Shown piece after piece: positions 45,863 to 56,551 of a stretch of 64,000 bases of DNA. The DNA comes from Aplidium turbinatum (lineage: Eukaryota; Chordata; Ascidiacea; Aplousobranchia; Polyclinidae). The stretch lies in contig OU964932.1 of assembly GCA_918807975.1 (NCBI GenBank), positions 18,693,501-18,757,500 on the forward strand, in the 5' to 3' direction. The position numbers and the translations under genes are program-made. Below the pieces are notes generated by a model. The model was not told the DNA's origin. It saw only the letters and a list, made by a program, of their open reading frames with translations, and searched no databases. The stretch's first letter is position 1; every line of letters begins with the position of its first letter.

Positions 45863-46025
45863 TATAGGTGGAAGTGTAATTAATACTCATTGGAGAGAGT
45901 AAGCTTTCATTCGGCGAGCACGGATGTGCACTGGCCAGACGTTGAGGCAGGTTCGCCCAGCTGGGTCGGGGAGGCTAGCGATCGAAACCAGAGGCACTGA
46001 TAGGCTACATTACCGGTAAAAATAG
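44036..46025 (-). repeat. Three tandem 3'-region repeats (about 740-780 bp; one truncated)
   Basis: Copies are about 44036-44508 (truncated), 44509-45245 and 45247-46025. In LINE sense each ends in an AATAAAACAGTT polyadenylation-like signal. Each has a GC-rich core (cgccgctccccgccgc) and a hairpin: ccggtctgcc / ggcagagcgg. The full copies add an exact 12-bp stem, gtctcccacgag / ctcgtgggagac, at 44969-45026 in copy 2, degraded in copy 3. Together they look like a structured 3'-UTR that has been multiplied. A (TA)n microsatellite of about 27 bp is at 45840. Confidence 0.6.
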
Positions 46026-46485
46026 AAAATTGGGGTAGAAGTTTTGAGGCTGCATCGAGTTGATCAGGGGATCGTGTTGATCAATGCATTGAAAGCGGAG
46101 CGATGTTGATCCGAGCGGGCAAGAACAGCGTTACAAGGCGAAAGCAGCGTATGACAGTTCGAAACAATTGATTGATTAGTATATAGAGAATCTAGTGATG
46201 ATTGAAATTGCTTAATTGCTATTAAACCAGTTTCAAGTCACAATGTACATGAGGTATTTTATTTCCTTCCTTTTTACTTTAGAATGATTGTTTTTGAAGA
46301 GACTGGAGTATCATATAAAAGAAATGGCGCAGGTTTATAGAAATAAGGTGATGACATAAGGTGATCAATTTTAAGCCAATATTGTTATAAGGTTATAACG
46401 TCTAAACGGTTTGCTGTCTTGCGCGCTCGGATACTTACTGCAACGTTATTAGGGAATAAGTTTCTGATCGCTGATGTCGTCTTTT

Positions 46486-49400
46486 CTATGACGTAGCCCC
46501 TCCACAAGTGAGCCCGGCGTTCCAAGCTTTCCAGACGCGGAAGGATCCTTTGATTGAGAGGGAAGCCACTTTTCTAGCCACCTCTGCTACCCCACGAGAA
46601 GGAACGCCCAAGGCCGTCAGAGCTCGAGAGCTCGTCGGGGCATAGCTCCCGAGGGAGCCTACGACGAACGGAGGTGACAGGACGTCCCTGCAAGGGTGCT
46701 TCCTGTCTTCCTTTATGTTGACACATAACTCGCCGTACTTGTCGTGTTTCCTGTCGGCGGCTTTTCGAAGAGAATCCGCGCCGTTGTCGAACGGACATGT
46801 GACGTCACATACGACCGTGACACCGTCAGGGCGTTGCAGGACGATGTCAGGACGCAGATCGGCACCGCCCGCTTCCACGTGCTGTGGAACCGTACTATCT
46901 ACGGAAAGCCCGGGTTGCCATTCGGCAGGCACGTGCCCCACGATCTCCCTTAATACTGAATTGTGTCGTTCCGTGATGACAGTCATCACGGTAGGGCAGT
47001 GATTCAATATGTGGGGGAGAGTTTCTTCCGCTTTCCCACACGCACGACACATGGAAGGTAGGTAACGGCGGCCATGGCTTGGTTTTGATTCAAGTGGCAT
47101 TAGATTCAATCTAGCTTTGTACGCAAATACTCGGTCCGCGTGATCCAGGAGCTCCGGGCGCCGGGTCCAGGAATTTGAAAATCCGGACAGGCAGTGGGCA
47201 CTGACCGTCTTGCCTTGGTCAGGTTTGGATTCCCACTGTCTCCTCCACCACAAGTCATTGTGTTGATGGAGGGTCGGCACCACTTTTTTCCTTATGGGAG
47301 GGGTGATTGTGGAGCTCCCCGCGGCCAACTCAAGGCCGCCATCCGGGCGGGCGGACCAACGTACGTTCAGGCGACGGGTGGCCGCCGGGACACGGCCCCA
47401 CAGGCTCTCGCCTGTAGGGCACGGTCTAGGATGGGCGCCGTCAGGAGGGGGGTCACTATTCAGATAACTGGCCAGGTGGTCAGTCGTGGGATCTGGAGTG
47501 CCGAACCTCAGACAGGCATGACGTCTAAGCTGCCCGAGAGCAACGGCAGAGACAATGCTGTCAGGTGACGTCAGCATCTTGAAAGCATGAGCTAGCGAAA
47601 GCGTGTCACTTGCGCGACACAAGCTCATGATGCCCAAACCTCCCAATGCAGGCTTACAGTAAAAGAACGCGCTGCAGGCCCACTTGGGAAGACGCCAAGC
47701 CACCTTCAAACACCGCAAAACCAGTCGGTCAAGCTTCAGAAGCTCATACTGTCTAAAGCGCCGCACTCGCAGATGGTATGACGCGGACGGGAGAATGATG
47801 GAAGTGAGTGCCAGAAGTTTCTGGCTTGGGGTAAGAAAGGATTTCATCAATAAGGAAATGTGCTTCTCCAGAGTGGAGATGAAGGGTTGGGTTAGGGATG
47901 CGTCCGAGGCGTAACCGGTTCGAGCGCCGAGGTATTTATACGTCTCGCCTTTGGGAATGACTCGAATTTCCTCCCCGGCAAGGGAGAAAGGTTTCGGGTC
48001 GACCCGCAGACGGGACGCCGACACTTTCCCATAGGAAAGGGTGCCACACTTGCGTGGGTTGAACCGTAGCCCGGACCAGGAAGAGAAGGGTTCAGTAGCA
48101 GATAGAAGAGAGATCATCTGCTCGCGATCGGAAGAAACGAGACAGATGTCGTCCGCATAAGCCATACAACGCACTTTGATGTCGTCTTCTTTGGCAGGAA
48201 GGTTGTAGCCGCAATCCGTTTTGTCACGGACGCCCCTGAGGAGCACCTCGATGACCAATTTGAATAGCAGCCCAGACAACGGGCAGCCCTGACGGACTCC
48301 CCGCCCCACAGGGATACGGTCGGTTTCACCATTGCCGCAGCGGACGGTGCAGGTGTTGTCGACGTATATGTCGGAGATGCACTCAATAAAGTCTGTGGGG
48401 GCGTCGAAATGACGCAGGACCTCGGCTATGCATTCGTGCCGGACACTGCCAAAGGCGTTTCGAATGTCCAGAAACGCAACTGACACAGGCCTTTTGCGTG
48501 ACTGTGCATCCGAGAGGATGGTGTCGAGCATGAACACATGCTCATAGACGCCCTCTGTGGGCATGAATCCCTTTTGCTCTCGGCTGATAACATTCCCCTC
48601 CACCACCCATCGCTGCAGGCGCCGGGCCAATGGTAGATTTTAGATTTTAGATTTACGGCGGCGTAGATTTTATAAATGTTTCGGCAAATGGAGATGGGCC
48701 GCCAGTTGCTGACGTCGTGCAGGTCACCCTCAGGGTCTTTACATATGAGTGTGATCCTGCTGGTTCTCCACTGGTCCGGTACACGACGGTTGATCCGGAA
48801 GGTCTCGAAAAGGCTGGCCAAGAGTCCCCTTCTTGGGTCCAGGGTCTTCCAGAAACCGTAGGACAATCCGTCAGAACCAGGGGCGGAACCGACATCAAGC
48901 GACTGGAGGACCGCCTCCACTTCCCGGGCCGTAATGGGACCTTCACCGTCATCGACGGGGAAGAGGTTCACACTATCATGCTCGTAACGGTGGGAGTTCA
49001 TCCACTCGGGCATCTGCGAGCAACTCCCAGCTTCAGGAGCGGTCATGTCGCGTCGAAATCTCTCCTCAATTTCTTGAGGTGGGATTTTGCAACGACGGTC
49101 ACTGTTTTTTCCTTCAACGATCCGGCGGACTGTTCCCTTCGCGTCCCGCGAGAAGGCGGATCGCAACTCCACGCCCCTACAATATCGGGCTCCGTTCCCG
49201 CGCGAACCCCCGCCGTCCGACCGAGGAAAACCCCGTTCGAACGACGGCGAGCCGCGCGAGCCCGGGCGCCACGATTAAAGCGTTGTTTGCGAGGACGTGT
49301 CCTCTTGGGCGGCGAAGTGCCAGCGGTCCACTCTTCCAATTCAATGCAGAACCGGTCGAAATTTATGCCACCCGCTGAAGTAAGGTTCACTAAACTGCAA

Positions 49401-50349
49401 AGAGCCCGCCTGGAGCTTTTCGTCTTACTTTCCCTGACTGGTTCAACAGGGTCTTGGATGGATCGTTGAATGTTGGGTGAGATGGACATCCCTGGGGTAG
49501 TCTGTGGGAGTCCGGAGTCAATCGTGGCTTGGTTGCATGTCATGGTGTCACTTCGAGAAGGTCCCCAGCTTCAGCTCCGGTGGTAGCCGTCAGAGGCAGA
49601 GAAGAAGAAGAAGGGCGCAAAGCCGGCTTGGATAAACAGAGCGAGTCCACTGCCACGGCTCCTATGGAGGTCGGCTTGCGCAGAGGTACATGTAGAAATG
49701 GGTTCGCGCTAACAGTAGGGCCGTAACAGTTCGTGGTCGGGCTATCGGGCGAAGAATTGGAGGAAGAGGAAAGAGATTCGCTGTTCGACGAGTCAGACGA
49801 GTCGGAAGAGTCCCCACTTTCCGACCCAGGTCCGGCCGAAGACAGATGAGGAAGAAACAACACATCTAGGTCAGGCAAGCTGTCAGTGTCAGCAGGGCTG
49901 AGCGAAGTCTTGTCTGGATGAGATAGAACAGTACGGAAAAGTTTAGGCACAAAGTCAGGTGGGGTGGGCAAAGTGGAAGTACTGTCTAGGCCTTGGCGCC
50001 AGAAGACTTGAGAACGGATGACAGAGGAAGGGAGAAGAGGGGATGACCCCTCGACCGATGCGCCTGCAGTCGAGGGCCGGCGCCTTCCACGCCTGACAAC
50101 AGAGGCGTAGGAAAGCCCAAGCTTGGTCATCATAGGGGGTCCGGTTTGGCTCTCCAAGGGTGTCGGGTCATTGCTTGGCCAGGGAAGGCAGGTTGGCAAT
50201 TGAAGGCCCTCGGGGCAGGATCGCCAGTGCTCTTGGGCCCCATCCAGCTTGTAAGCTCGAGGGAGAACACGGCAGCACCTGCTGCAGGTGATCAGGAACT
50301 TGGCGCGCGAACCATGAAATGCTCGCATATGGTCCTGATACGCCTGCAC
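46486..50349 (-). pseudogene. Element A LINE ORF: zinc finger, RT and restriction-like endonuclease
   Basis: In order on the minus strand: a zinc finger with CSRCCRVLPRAY...HWRSC; a Ser/Asp-rich stretch; an Arg-rich Myb-like region (RTRPRKQRFNRGARARAARR); RT motifs (APGSDGLSYGFWK, NWRPISICRNIYKI, VAFLDIRNAFGSV, RQGCPLSGLLF, AYADDICLV, YLGARTGY); a CCHC knuckle (CRACGKAEETLPHILNHC); and a restriction-like endonuclease (RPDIVLQ...VVCDVTCPF...KHDKY). This is the plan of R2/NeSL-clade LINEs. Breaks: about 220 bp missing near 49553 relative to element B, a lost G near 49226, and a 23-bp insertion at 48631-48653 between RT motifs. From 48630 to 46486 (714 codons) the frame is open to the natural end. 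Confidence 0.75.
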
Positions 50350-50797
50350 ATCTCAGTAAGGTTGAGATGCCCTCCTGCAAGTGGAGAAAGGACAGAGAAG
50401 GGGGAATAGATTCGGGAGGGTGAGGCGATGGCCTGCCCATGAAAAATGTGGGTAGCCCATGGTCTGCCCATAAAAAATGTGGGCAGCCCATGTTCTGCCC
50501 ATAAAAAATGTGGGCAGCCCATGGTCTGCCCATAAACAAAGTGGGAAGCCCATCAATATTTCATGCTTAGCCCATGATCAATAATTTTATGTGGCTAAAT
50601 TTAATAAAAAATGCATTTATATGATCACGCATTTGAAGATATGAAGTTTTATATTCCACCTTGTCATTTAGAAACACATTCTGCAAGAAAGCCCATACTG
50701 GGCACATATGGCAAAAACACAAAAACCCACATAGAACCCACATGCTCACAAGCCCATTAAAATAGTATATGGGGCCCATATGGGCTTGCTGGTTGGG

Positions 50798-50890
50798 ACT
50801 GCACATCAGGTGACGATGTCAAACACTTTGTCGTTCTCTTTAATTCATCAAATATTTGGCTCCCCCAAAAAAATTGTTTGGCTGCCACTG
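50798..50890. other. 93-bp host-repeat spacer between elements A and B
   Basis: It continues the hAT-like repeat interrupted by element A (gcacatcaggtgacgatgtcaaacactttg..., compare 30842-30945). It forms the loop of a very large inverted repeat made by A and B. Confidence 0.7.
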
Positions 50891-51204
50891 CCCAGCCAGC
50901 AAGCCCATATGGGCCCCATATACTATTTTAATGGGCTTGTGGGCATGTGGGTTCTATGTGGGTTTTTGTGTTTTTGCCATATGTGCCCAATATGGGCTTT
51001 CTTGCAGAATGTGTTGCTAAATGACAAGGTGGAATATAAAACTTCCAATCTTCAAATGTGTGATCATATAAATGCATTTTATTAAATTTAGCCACATAAA
51101 ATTATTGATCATGGGCTAAGCATGAAATATTGATGAGCTTCCCACTTTGTTTATGGGCAGACCAGGGGCTGCCCACATTTTTTATGGGCAAAACATGGGC
51201 TGCC

Positions 51205-52177
51205 CACATTTTTATTAGCAAGCACCGGATTCGCAATTCCAGCCCGGTCTTGTTACCCTCCATCTTTACCCCGAAGACAGTATTTTTTTAGCTTAAGAAG
51301 AAAGAAGGACAGAAAGACTTTAAAACTGTAATTATTTGTGTTTTATTTCCATTTTAATAACCTTTATTCGTAAATTTAAAAACAATTGCAATATTTAAAA
51401 AAAAAAAAATCCTAGCCTAATTTTTGACCTTCTCTGTACCAATATTGTCTCTCAATTTTTACCAATTTCAATAATTTTAGTTAATTTGTATAACCAGCCT
51501 GTTGTGTCTTCAAATTTTTGTAAAAATAAGTTATTTTGCCCATTTAATTACCCAAATTCCACCCATTTTGATTACTTTCTTCATAGCTTTTTAGCATCAA
51601 TTTAAAAAAAAAACCTAGTGTTGCCAGTGCTCCCCAAATTCAATTCCATATTCTCTCTTTTTAAGCTTGAATTACGTGTCGCTTTTAATTGTTTTATACT
51701 GAATCCTTAATCGTTGATCCGAAACCATTTAACTGATTTATTTCCAATCAATTGTAACGACTATTGGCGTATTATATTATATTTAATTGTTGTATTTTAT
51801 TAATCGTCGCAGGGTCACTCTGCTAGCTGGAGTAAAGTTTACGAACTGACGTCACAATTGTACATTCATTCAATTGCTCTTAAAGCTTTATCATTTTCCT
51901 CTTATTCCTCCCACCAATTCGTAATTAAAATTTTTGTTTTAGTTTGTTTATCTGTCACCAACATTTTTACATTATAATATTATCCTGTAACGTTAAATCA
52001 ACGTAAATTGCTTTTTATCAGCCAAATCTTTGGTAAATCGTTGGTTTTTAAATTTATTTCATCACAATCTGCTACCAGTTCTTATATCGTCACTTTTAAA
52101 TCTCTAAATTTAGAAACGTCGCCGTAAACTTTAAATCTTTGTAATAACCAGCTTTTTATAATTATTTCATTTAAATT
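51205..52177 (+). other. AT-rich 5' leader of the LINE in element B
   Basis: No ORF. T-rich, with stem-forming gcccacattttttatgggc repeats just upstream (51130-51215). It is in strong contrast to the GC-rich ORF that follows. It may hold the 5'-UTR or promoter of the LINE. No HDV-like ribozyme was recognised by eye. Confidence 0.4.
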
Positions 52178-54577
52178 ATGTCTCGCTTTTCAAGTAGTGC
52201 AGGTTTGAAGACTTCTAGAGATAACCTGGCCGGTGTTGGTTTCTCCCTTCCATCTTCTCAGTCCACTAGCTTTGGCTGGCCGACGAGGAAGCAGGTTCCT
52301 GTGAGTGGTCACTCATTCAACCCAGATGGTGAAGCCTCCCCGGTAGACTCACTGCTTTTTGCGAACTCGTCACTTCGTCACGGTGACGAGTGTCCGATCC
52401 GCAATTCCGCACCACATCGTGGCTACCCCACCCATTTCGAGTCACCCTTCCCGAGGTCGAATAGACTGCAGTCCGTCTGCCCTATTCGCCTCACACTCCC
52501 CAATCTATTCCCCCTTCTCTGTCCTTTCTCCACTTGCAGGAGGGCATCTCAACCTTACCGAGATGTGCAGGCGTATCAGGACCATATGCGAGCATTTCAT
52601 GGTTTGCGCGCCGAGTTCCTGATCACCTGCAGCAGGTGCTGCCGTGTTCTCCCTCGAGCTTACAAGCTGGATGGGGCCCAAGAGCATTGGCGATCCTGCC
52701 CCGAGGGCCTTCAATTGCCAACCTGCCTTCCCTGGCTGAGCAATGACCCGACACCCTCGGAGAGCCAAACCAGACCCCCTATGATGACCAAGCCTGGGCT
52801 TTCCTACGCCTCTGTTGTCAGGCGTGGAAGGCGCCGGCCCTCGACTGCAGGCGCATCGGTCGAGGGGTCATACCCTCTTCTCCCTTCTTCTGTCATCCGT
52901 TCTCAAGTCTTCTGGCGCCAAGGCCTAGACAGCACTTCCACTTTGCCCCCCCCACCTGACTTTATGCCTGAACTTTTCCGTACTGTTCTATCTCATCCAG
53001 GCAAGACTTCGCTCAGCCCTGCTGACACTGACAGCTTGCCTGACCTAGATGTGTTGTTTCTTCCTCATCTGTCTTCGGCCGGACCTGGGTCGGAAAGTGG
53101 GGACTCTTCCGACTCGTCTGACTCGTCGAACAGTGAATCTTTTTCCTCTTCCTCCAATTCTTTGCCCGATAGCCCGACCACGGACTGTTACGGCCCTACT
53201 GTTAGCGCGAACCATTTTCTACATGTACCTCTGCGCAAGCCGACCTCCATCGGAGCCGTGGCAGTGGACTCGCTCGGTTTATCCAAGCCGGCTTCGCGCC
53301 CTTCTTCTTCTCTGCCTCTGACGGCTACCACCGGAGCTGAAGCTGGGGACCCCATCAGCTCCTCCAAGCCGCCCATGCAAACCTTTTCTCCTAATTCTCT
53401 TCAGCGCTATTCATCTCACTCCTCCTTACCCTTTAATCCTGCTCCCATCTGTCCTATACAACCTTGTACCTCGACGCTGTCTGCTGAAGCCCAACCATTT
53501 ATCCCACCTACCCAAACCACCCACTCTAAAATCCTGCCAACTATCTCTTCCCAAACCTTGACTCAACCCCGAAGTGACACCATGACATGCAACCAAGCCA
53601 CGATTGACTCCGGACTCCCACAGACTACCCCAGGGATGTCCATCTCACCCAACATTCAACGATCCATCCAAGACCCTGTTGAACCAGCCAGGGAAAGTAA
53701 GACGAAAAGCTCCAGGCGGGCTCTTTGCAGTTTAGTGAACCTTACTTTAGCGGGTGGCATAAATTTCGACCGGTTCTGCATTGAATTGGAAGAGTGGACC
53801 GCTGGCACTTCGCCGCCCAAGAGGACACGTCCTCGCAAACAACGCTTCAATCGTGGCGCCCGGGCTCGCGCAGCTCGCCGTCGTTCGAACGGGGGTTTTC
53901 CTCGGTCGGACGGCGGGGGTTCGCGCGGGAACGGAGCCCGATATTGTAGGGGCGTGGAGTTGCTAGCCGCCTTCTCGCGGGACGCGAAGGGAACAGTCCG
54001 CCGGATCGTTGAAGGAAAAAACAGTGACTGTCGTTGCGAAATCCCACCTCAAGAAATTGAGGAGAGATTTCGACGCGACATGACCGCTCCTGAAGCTGGG
54101 AGTTGCTCGCAGATGCCCGAGTGGATGAACTCCCACCGTTACGAGCATGATAGTGTGAACCTCTTCCCCGTCGATGACGGTGAAGGTCCCATTACGGCCC
54201 GGGAGGTGGAGGCGGTCCTCCAGTCGCTTGATGTCGGTTCCGCCCCTGGTTCTGACGGATTGTCCTACGGTTTCTGGAAGACCCTGGACCCAAGAAGGGG
54301 ACTCTTGGCCAGCCTTTTCGAGACCTTCCGGATCAACCGTCGTGTACCGGACCAGTGGAGAGCCAGCAGGATCACACTCATATGTAAAGACCCTGAGGGT
54401 GACCTGCACGACGTCAGCAACTGGCGGCCCATCTCCATTTGCCGAAACATTTATAAAATCTACGCCGCCGTAAATCTAAAATCTACCATTGGCCCGGCGC
54501 CTGCAGCGATGGGCGGTGGAGGGGAATGTTATCAGCCGAGAGCAAAAGGGATTCATGCCCACAGAGGGCGTCTATGA
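52178..54577 (+). CDS. Element B LINE ORF, N-terminal part to RT motif 2a
   Basis: 799 codons from an ATG that follows the AT-rich leader. There are two zinc fingers: C2H2 type CPFSTC...HMRAFH (about residues 114-147) and CSRC...HWRSC (about 157-183). Then come a Ser/Asp-rich linker (about 325-350), a Pro/Ser/Thr-rich zone, an Arg/Lys-rich putative Myb-like DNA-binding region (about 545-570), and the start of the reverse transcriptase (APGSDGLSYGFWK, DQWRASRITLICKD, NWRPISICRNIYKI). The frame leaves the RT at a 16-bp insertion (54473-54488) and ends 30 codons later. GC-rich codon use is unlike the host genes of the window. Confidence 0.7.
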   Translation: MSRFSSSAGLKTSRDNLAGVGFSLPSSQSTSFGWPTRKQVPVSGHSFNPDGEASPVDSLLFANSSLRHGDECPIRNSAPHRGYPTHFESPFPRSNRLQSVCPIRLTLPNLFPLLCPFSTCRRASQPYRDVQAYQDHMRAFHGLRAEFLITCSRCCRVLPRAYKLDGAQEHWRSCPEGLQLPTCLPWLSNDPTPSESQTRPPMMTKPGLSYASVVRRGRRRPSTAGASVEGSYPLLPSSVIRSQVFWRQGLDSTSTLPPPPDFMPELFRTVLSHPGKTSLSPADTDSLPDLDVLFLPHLSSAGPGSESGDSSDSSDSSNSESFSSSSNSLPDSPTTDCYGPTVSANHFLHVPLRKPTSIGAVAVDSLGLSKPASRPSSSLPLTATTGAEAGDPISSSKPPMQTFSPNSLQRYSSHSSLPFNPAPICPIQPCTSTLSAEAQPFIPPTQTTHSKILPTISSQTLTQPRSDTMTCNQATIDSGLPQTTPGMSISPNIQRSIQDPVEPARESKTKSSRRALCSLVNLTLAGGINFDRFCIELEEWTAGTSPPKRTRPRKQRFNRGARARAARRRSNGGFPRSDGGGSRGNGARYCRGVELLAAFSRDAKGTVRRIVEGKNSDCRCEIPPQEIEERFRRDMTAPEAGSCSQMPEWMNSHRYEHDSVNLFPVDDGEGPITAREVEAVLQSLDVGSAPGSDGLSYGFWKTLDPRRGLLASLFETFRINRRVPDQWRASRITLICKDPEGDLHDVSNWRPISICRNIYKIYAAVNLKSTIGPAPAAMGGGGECYQPRAKGIHAHRGRL

Positions 54578-55751
54578 GCATGTGTTCATGCTCGACACCA
54601 TCCTCTCGGATGCACAGTCACGCAAAAGGCCTGTGTCAGTTGCGTTTCTGGACATTCGAAACGCCTTTGGCAGTGTCCGGCACGAATGCATAGCCGAGGT
54701 CCTGCGTCATTTCGACGCCCCCACAGACCTTATTGAGTGCATCTCCGACATATACGTCGACAACACCTGCACCGTCCGCTGCGGCAATGGTGAAACCGAC
54801 CGTATCCCTGTGGGGCGGGGAGTCCGTCAGGGCTGCCCGTTGTCTGGGCTGCTATTCAATTTGGTCATCGAGGTGCTCCTCAGGGGCGTCCGTGACAAAA
54901 CGGATTGCGGCTACAACCTTCCTGCCAAAGAAGACGACATCAAAGTGCGTTGTATGGCTTATGCGGACGACATCTGTCTCGTTTCTTCCGATCGCGAGCA
55001 GATGATCTCTCTTCTATCTGCTACTGAACCCTTCTCTTCCTGGTCCGGGCTACGGTTCAACCCACGCAAGTGTGGCACCCTTTCCTATGGGAAAGTGTCG
55101 GCGTCCCGTCTGCGGGTCGACCCGAAACCTTTCTCCCTTGCCGGGGAGGAAATTCGAGTCATTCCCAAAGGCGAGACGTATAAATACCTCGGCGCTCGAA
55201 CCGGTTACGCCTCGGACGCATCCCTAACCCAACCCTTCATCTCCACTCTGGAGAAGCACATTTCCTTATTGATGAAATCCTTTCTTACCCCAAGCCAGAA
55301 ACTTCTGGCACTCACTTCCATCATTCTCCCGTCCGCGTCATACCATCTGCGAGTGCGGCGCTTTAGACAGTATGAGCTTCTGAAGCTTGACCGACTGGTT
55401 TTGCGGTGTTTGAAGGTGGCTTGGCGTCTTCCCAAGTGGGCCTGCAGCGCGTTCTTTTACTGTAAGCCTGCATTGGGAGGTTTGGGCATCACGAGCTTGT
55501 GTCGCGAAAGTGACACGCTTTCGCTAGCTCATGCTTTCAAGATGCTGACGTCACCTGACAGCATTGTCTCTGCCGTCGCTCTCGGGCAGCTTAGGCGTCA
55601 TGCCTGTCTGAGGTTCGGCACTCCAGATCCCACGACTGACCACCTGGCCAGTTATCTGAATAGTGACCCCCTCCTGACGGCGCCCGTCCTAGACCGTGCC
55701 CTACAGGCGAGAGCCTGTGGGGCCGTGTCCCGGCGGCCACCCGTCGCCTGA
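54489..55751 (+). CDS. Element B LINE ORF, RT catalytic part
   Basis: 420 codons holding the RT palm and thumb: LDIRNAFGSV, RQGCPLSGLLFNLVIEV, the catalytic AYADDICLV, LRFNPRKCG, YLGARTGY and GGLGI. The first ATG is internal to the RT domain, so this is not a natural start. Relative to element A a C is missing near 55668, and the frame ends in the linker before the zinc knuckle. Confidence 0.7.
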   Translation: MARRLQRWAVEGNVISREQKGFMPTEGVYEHVFMLDTILSDAQSRKRPVSVAFLDIRNAFGSVRHECIAEVLRHFDAPTDLIECISDIYVDNTCTVRCGNGETDRIPVGRGVRQGCPLSGLLFNLVIEVLLRGVRDKTDCGYNLPAKEDDIKVRCMAYADDICLVSSDREQMISLLSATEPFSSWSGLRFNPRKCGTLSYGKVSASRLRVDPKPFSLAGEEIRVIPKGETYKYLGARTGYASDASLTQPFISTLEKHISLLMKSFLTPSQKLLALTSIILPSASYHLRVRRFRQYELLKLDRLVLRCLKVAWRLPKWACSAFFYCKPALGGLGITSLCRESDTLSLAHAFKMLTSPDSIVSAVALGQLRRHACLRFGTPDPTTDHLASYLNSDPLLTAPVLDRALQARACGAVSRRPPVA

Positions 55752-55789
55752 ACGTACGTTGGTCCGCCCGCCCGGATGGCGGCCTTGAG

Positions 55790-56551
55790 TTGGCCGCGGG
55801 GAGCTCCACAATCACCCCTCCTATAAGGAAAAAAGTGGTGCCGACCCTCCATCAACACAATGACTTGTGGTGGAGGAGACAGTGGGAACCCAAACCTGAC
55901 CAAGGCAAGACGGTCAGTGCCCACTGCCTGTCCGGATTTTCAAATTCCTGGACCCGGCGCCCGGAGCTCCTGGATCACGCGGACCGAGTATTTGCGTACA
56001 AAGCTAGATTGAATCTAATGCCACTTGAATCAAAACCAAGCCATGGCCGCCGTTACCTACCTTCCATGTGTCGTGCGTGTGGGAAAACGGAAGAGACTCT
56101 CCCCCACATATTGAATCACTGCCCTACCGTGATGACTGTCATCACGGAACGACACAATTCAGTATTAAGGGAGATCGTGGGGCACGTGCCTGCCGAATGG
56201 CAACCCGGGCTTTCCGTAGATAGTACGGTTCCACAGCACGTGGAAGCGGGCGGTGCCGATCTGCGTCCTGACATCGTCCTGCAACGCCCTGACGGTGTCA
56301 CGGTCGTATGTGACGTCACATGTCCGTTCGACAACGGCTCAGATTCTCTTCGAAAAGCCGCCGACAGGAAACACGACAAGTACGGCGAGTTATGTGTCAA
56401 CATAAAGGAAGACAGGAAGCGCCCTTGCAGTGACGTCCTGTCACTTCCGTTGGTCGTAGGCTTCCAGTGGCGCTCTTGGCTTACGCCGATTGAGCACTTC
56501 ACTGGGGGCACCTTGCTATGCATTGCGCAAAGTTCACTTATTGCAGTTTGA
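55790..56551 (+). CDS. Element B LINE ORF, zinc knuckle and restriction-like endonuclease
   Basis: 253 codons. The CCHC knuckle CRACGKTEETLPHILNHC lies at about residues 93-110. The endonuclease core RPDIVLQRPDGVTVVCDV has the PD...D spacing of the R2-type nuclease, followed by KHDKY. After VVG (about 56460) the sequence differs from element A and joins the subterminal zone, so the last 55 or so residues of the natural protein are replaced by unrelated ones. Confidence 0.7.
   Translation: MAAGSSTITPPIRKKVVPTLHQHNDLWWRRQWEPKPDQGKTVSAHCLSGFSNSWTRRPELLDHADRVFAYKARLNLMPLESKPSHGRRYLPSMCRACGKTEETLPHILNHCPTVMTVITERHNSVLREIVGHVPAEWQPGLSVDSTVPQHVEAGGADLRPDIVLQRPDGVTVVCDVTCPFDNGSDSLRKAADRKHDKYGELCVNIKEDRKRPCSDVLSLPLVVGFQWRSWLTPIEHFTGGTLLCIAQSSLIAV

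Larger units (their letters stand above)
43636..50797 (-). mobile_element. Element A: TIR-bounded element carrying an R2-type LINE ORF
   Basis: 7162 bp. Ends are CCCAGCCAGCAAGCCCATAT and, reversed, CCCAACCAGCAAGCCCATAT, flanked by AC on both sides (43634-43635, 50798-50799). The interrupted host repeat is intact at 30840. Subterminal zones are rich in the palindrome gcccatatgggc and in gcccacattttttatgggc repeats (43640-43880, 50430-50780). The minus strand carries the LINE ORF (50349 to 46486) and then a roughly 2.4 kb 3' region with three tandem repeats. It lacks about 1.28 kb of 5' sequence found in element B. GC content is far above the surroundings, which suggests an outside origin. Confidence 0.75.

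Noticed and set aside
54489-55751. Independent RT gene starting at its own ATG
   Set aside because: The ATG lies inside the RT domain; comparison with element A shows it is part of one longer LINE ORF.
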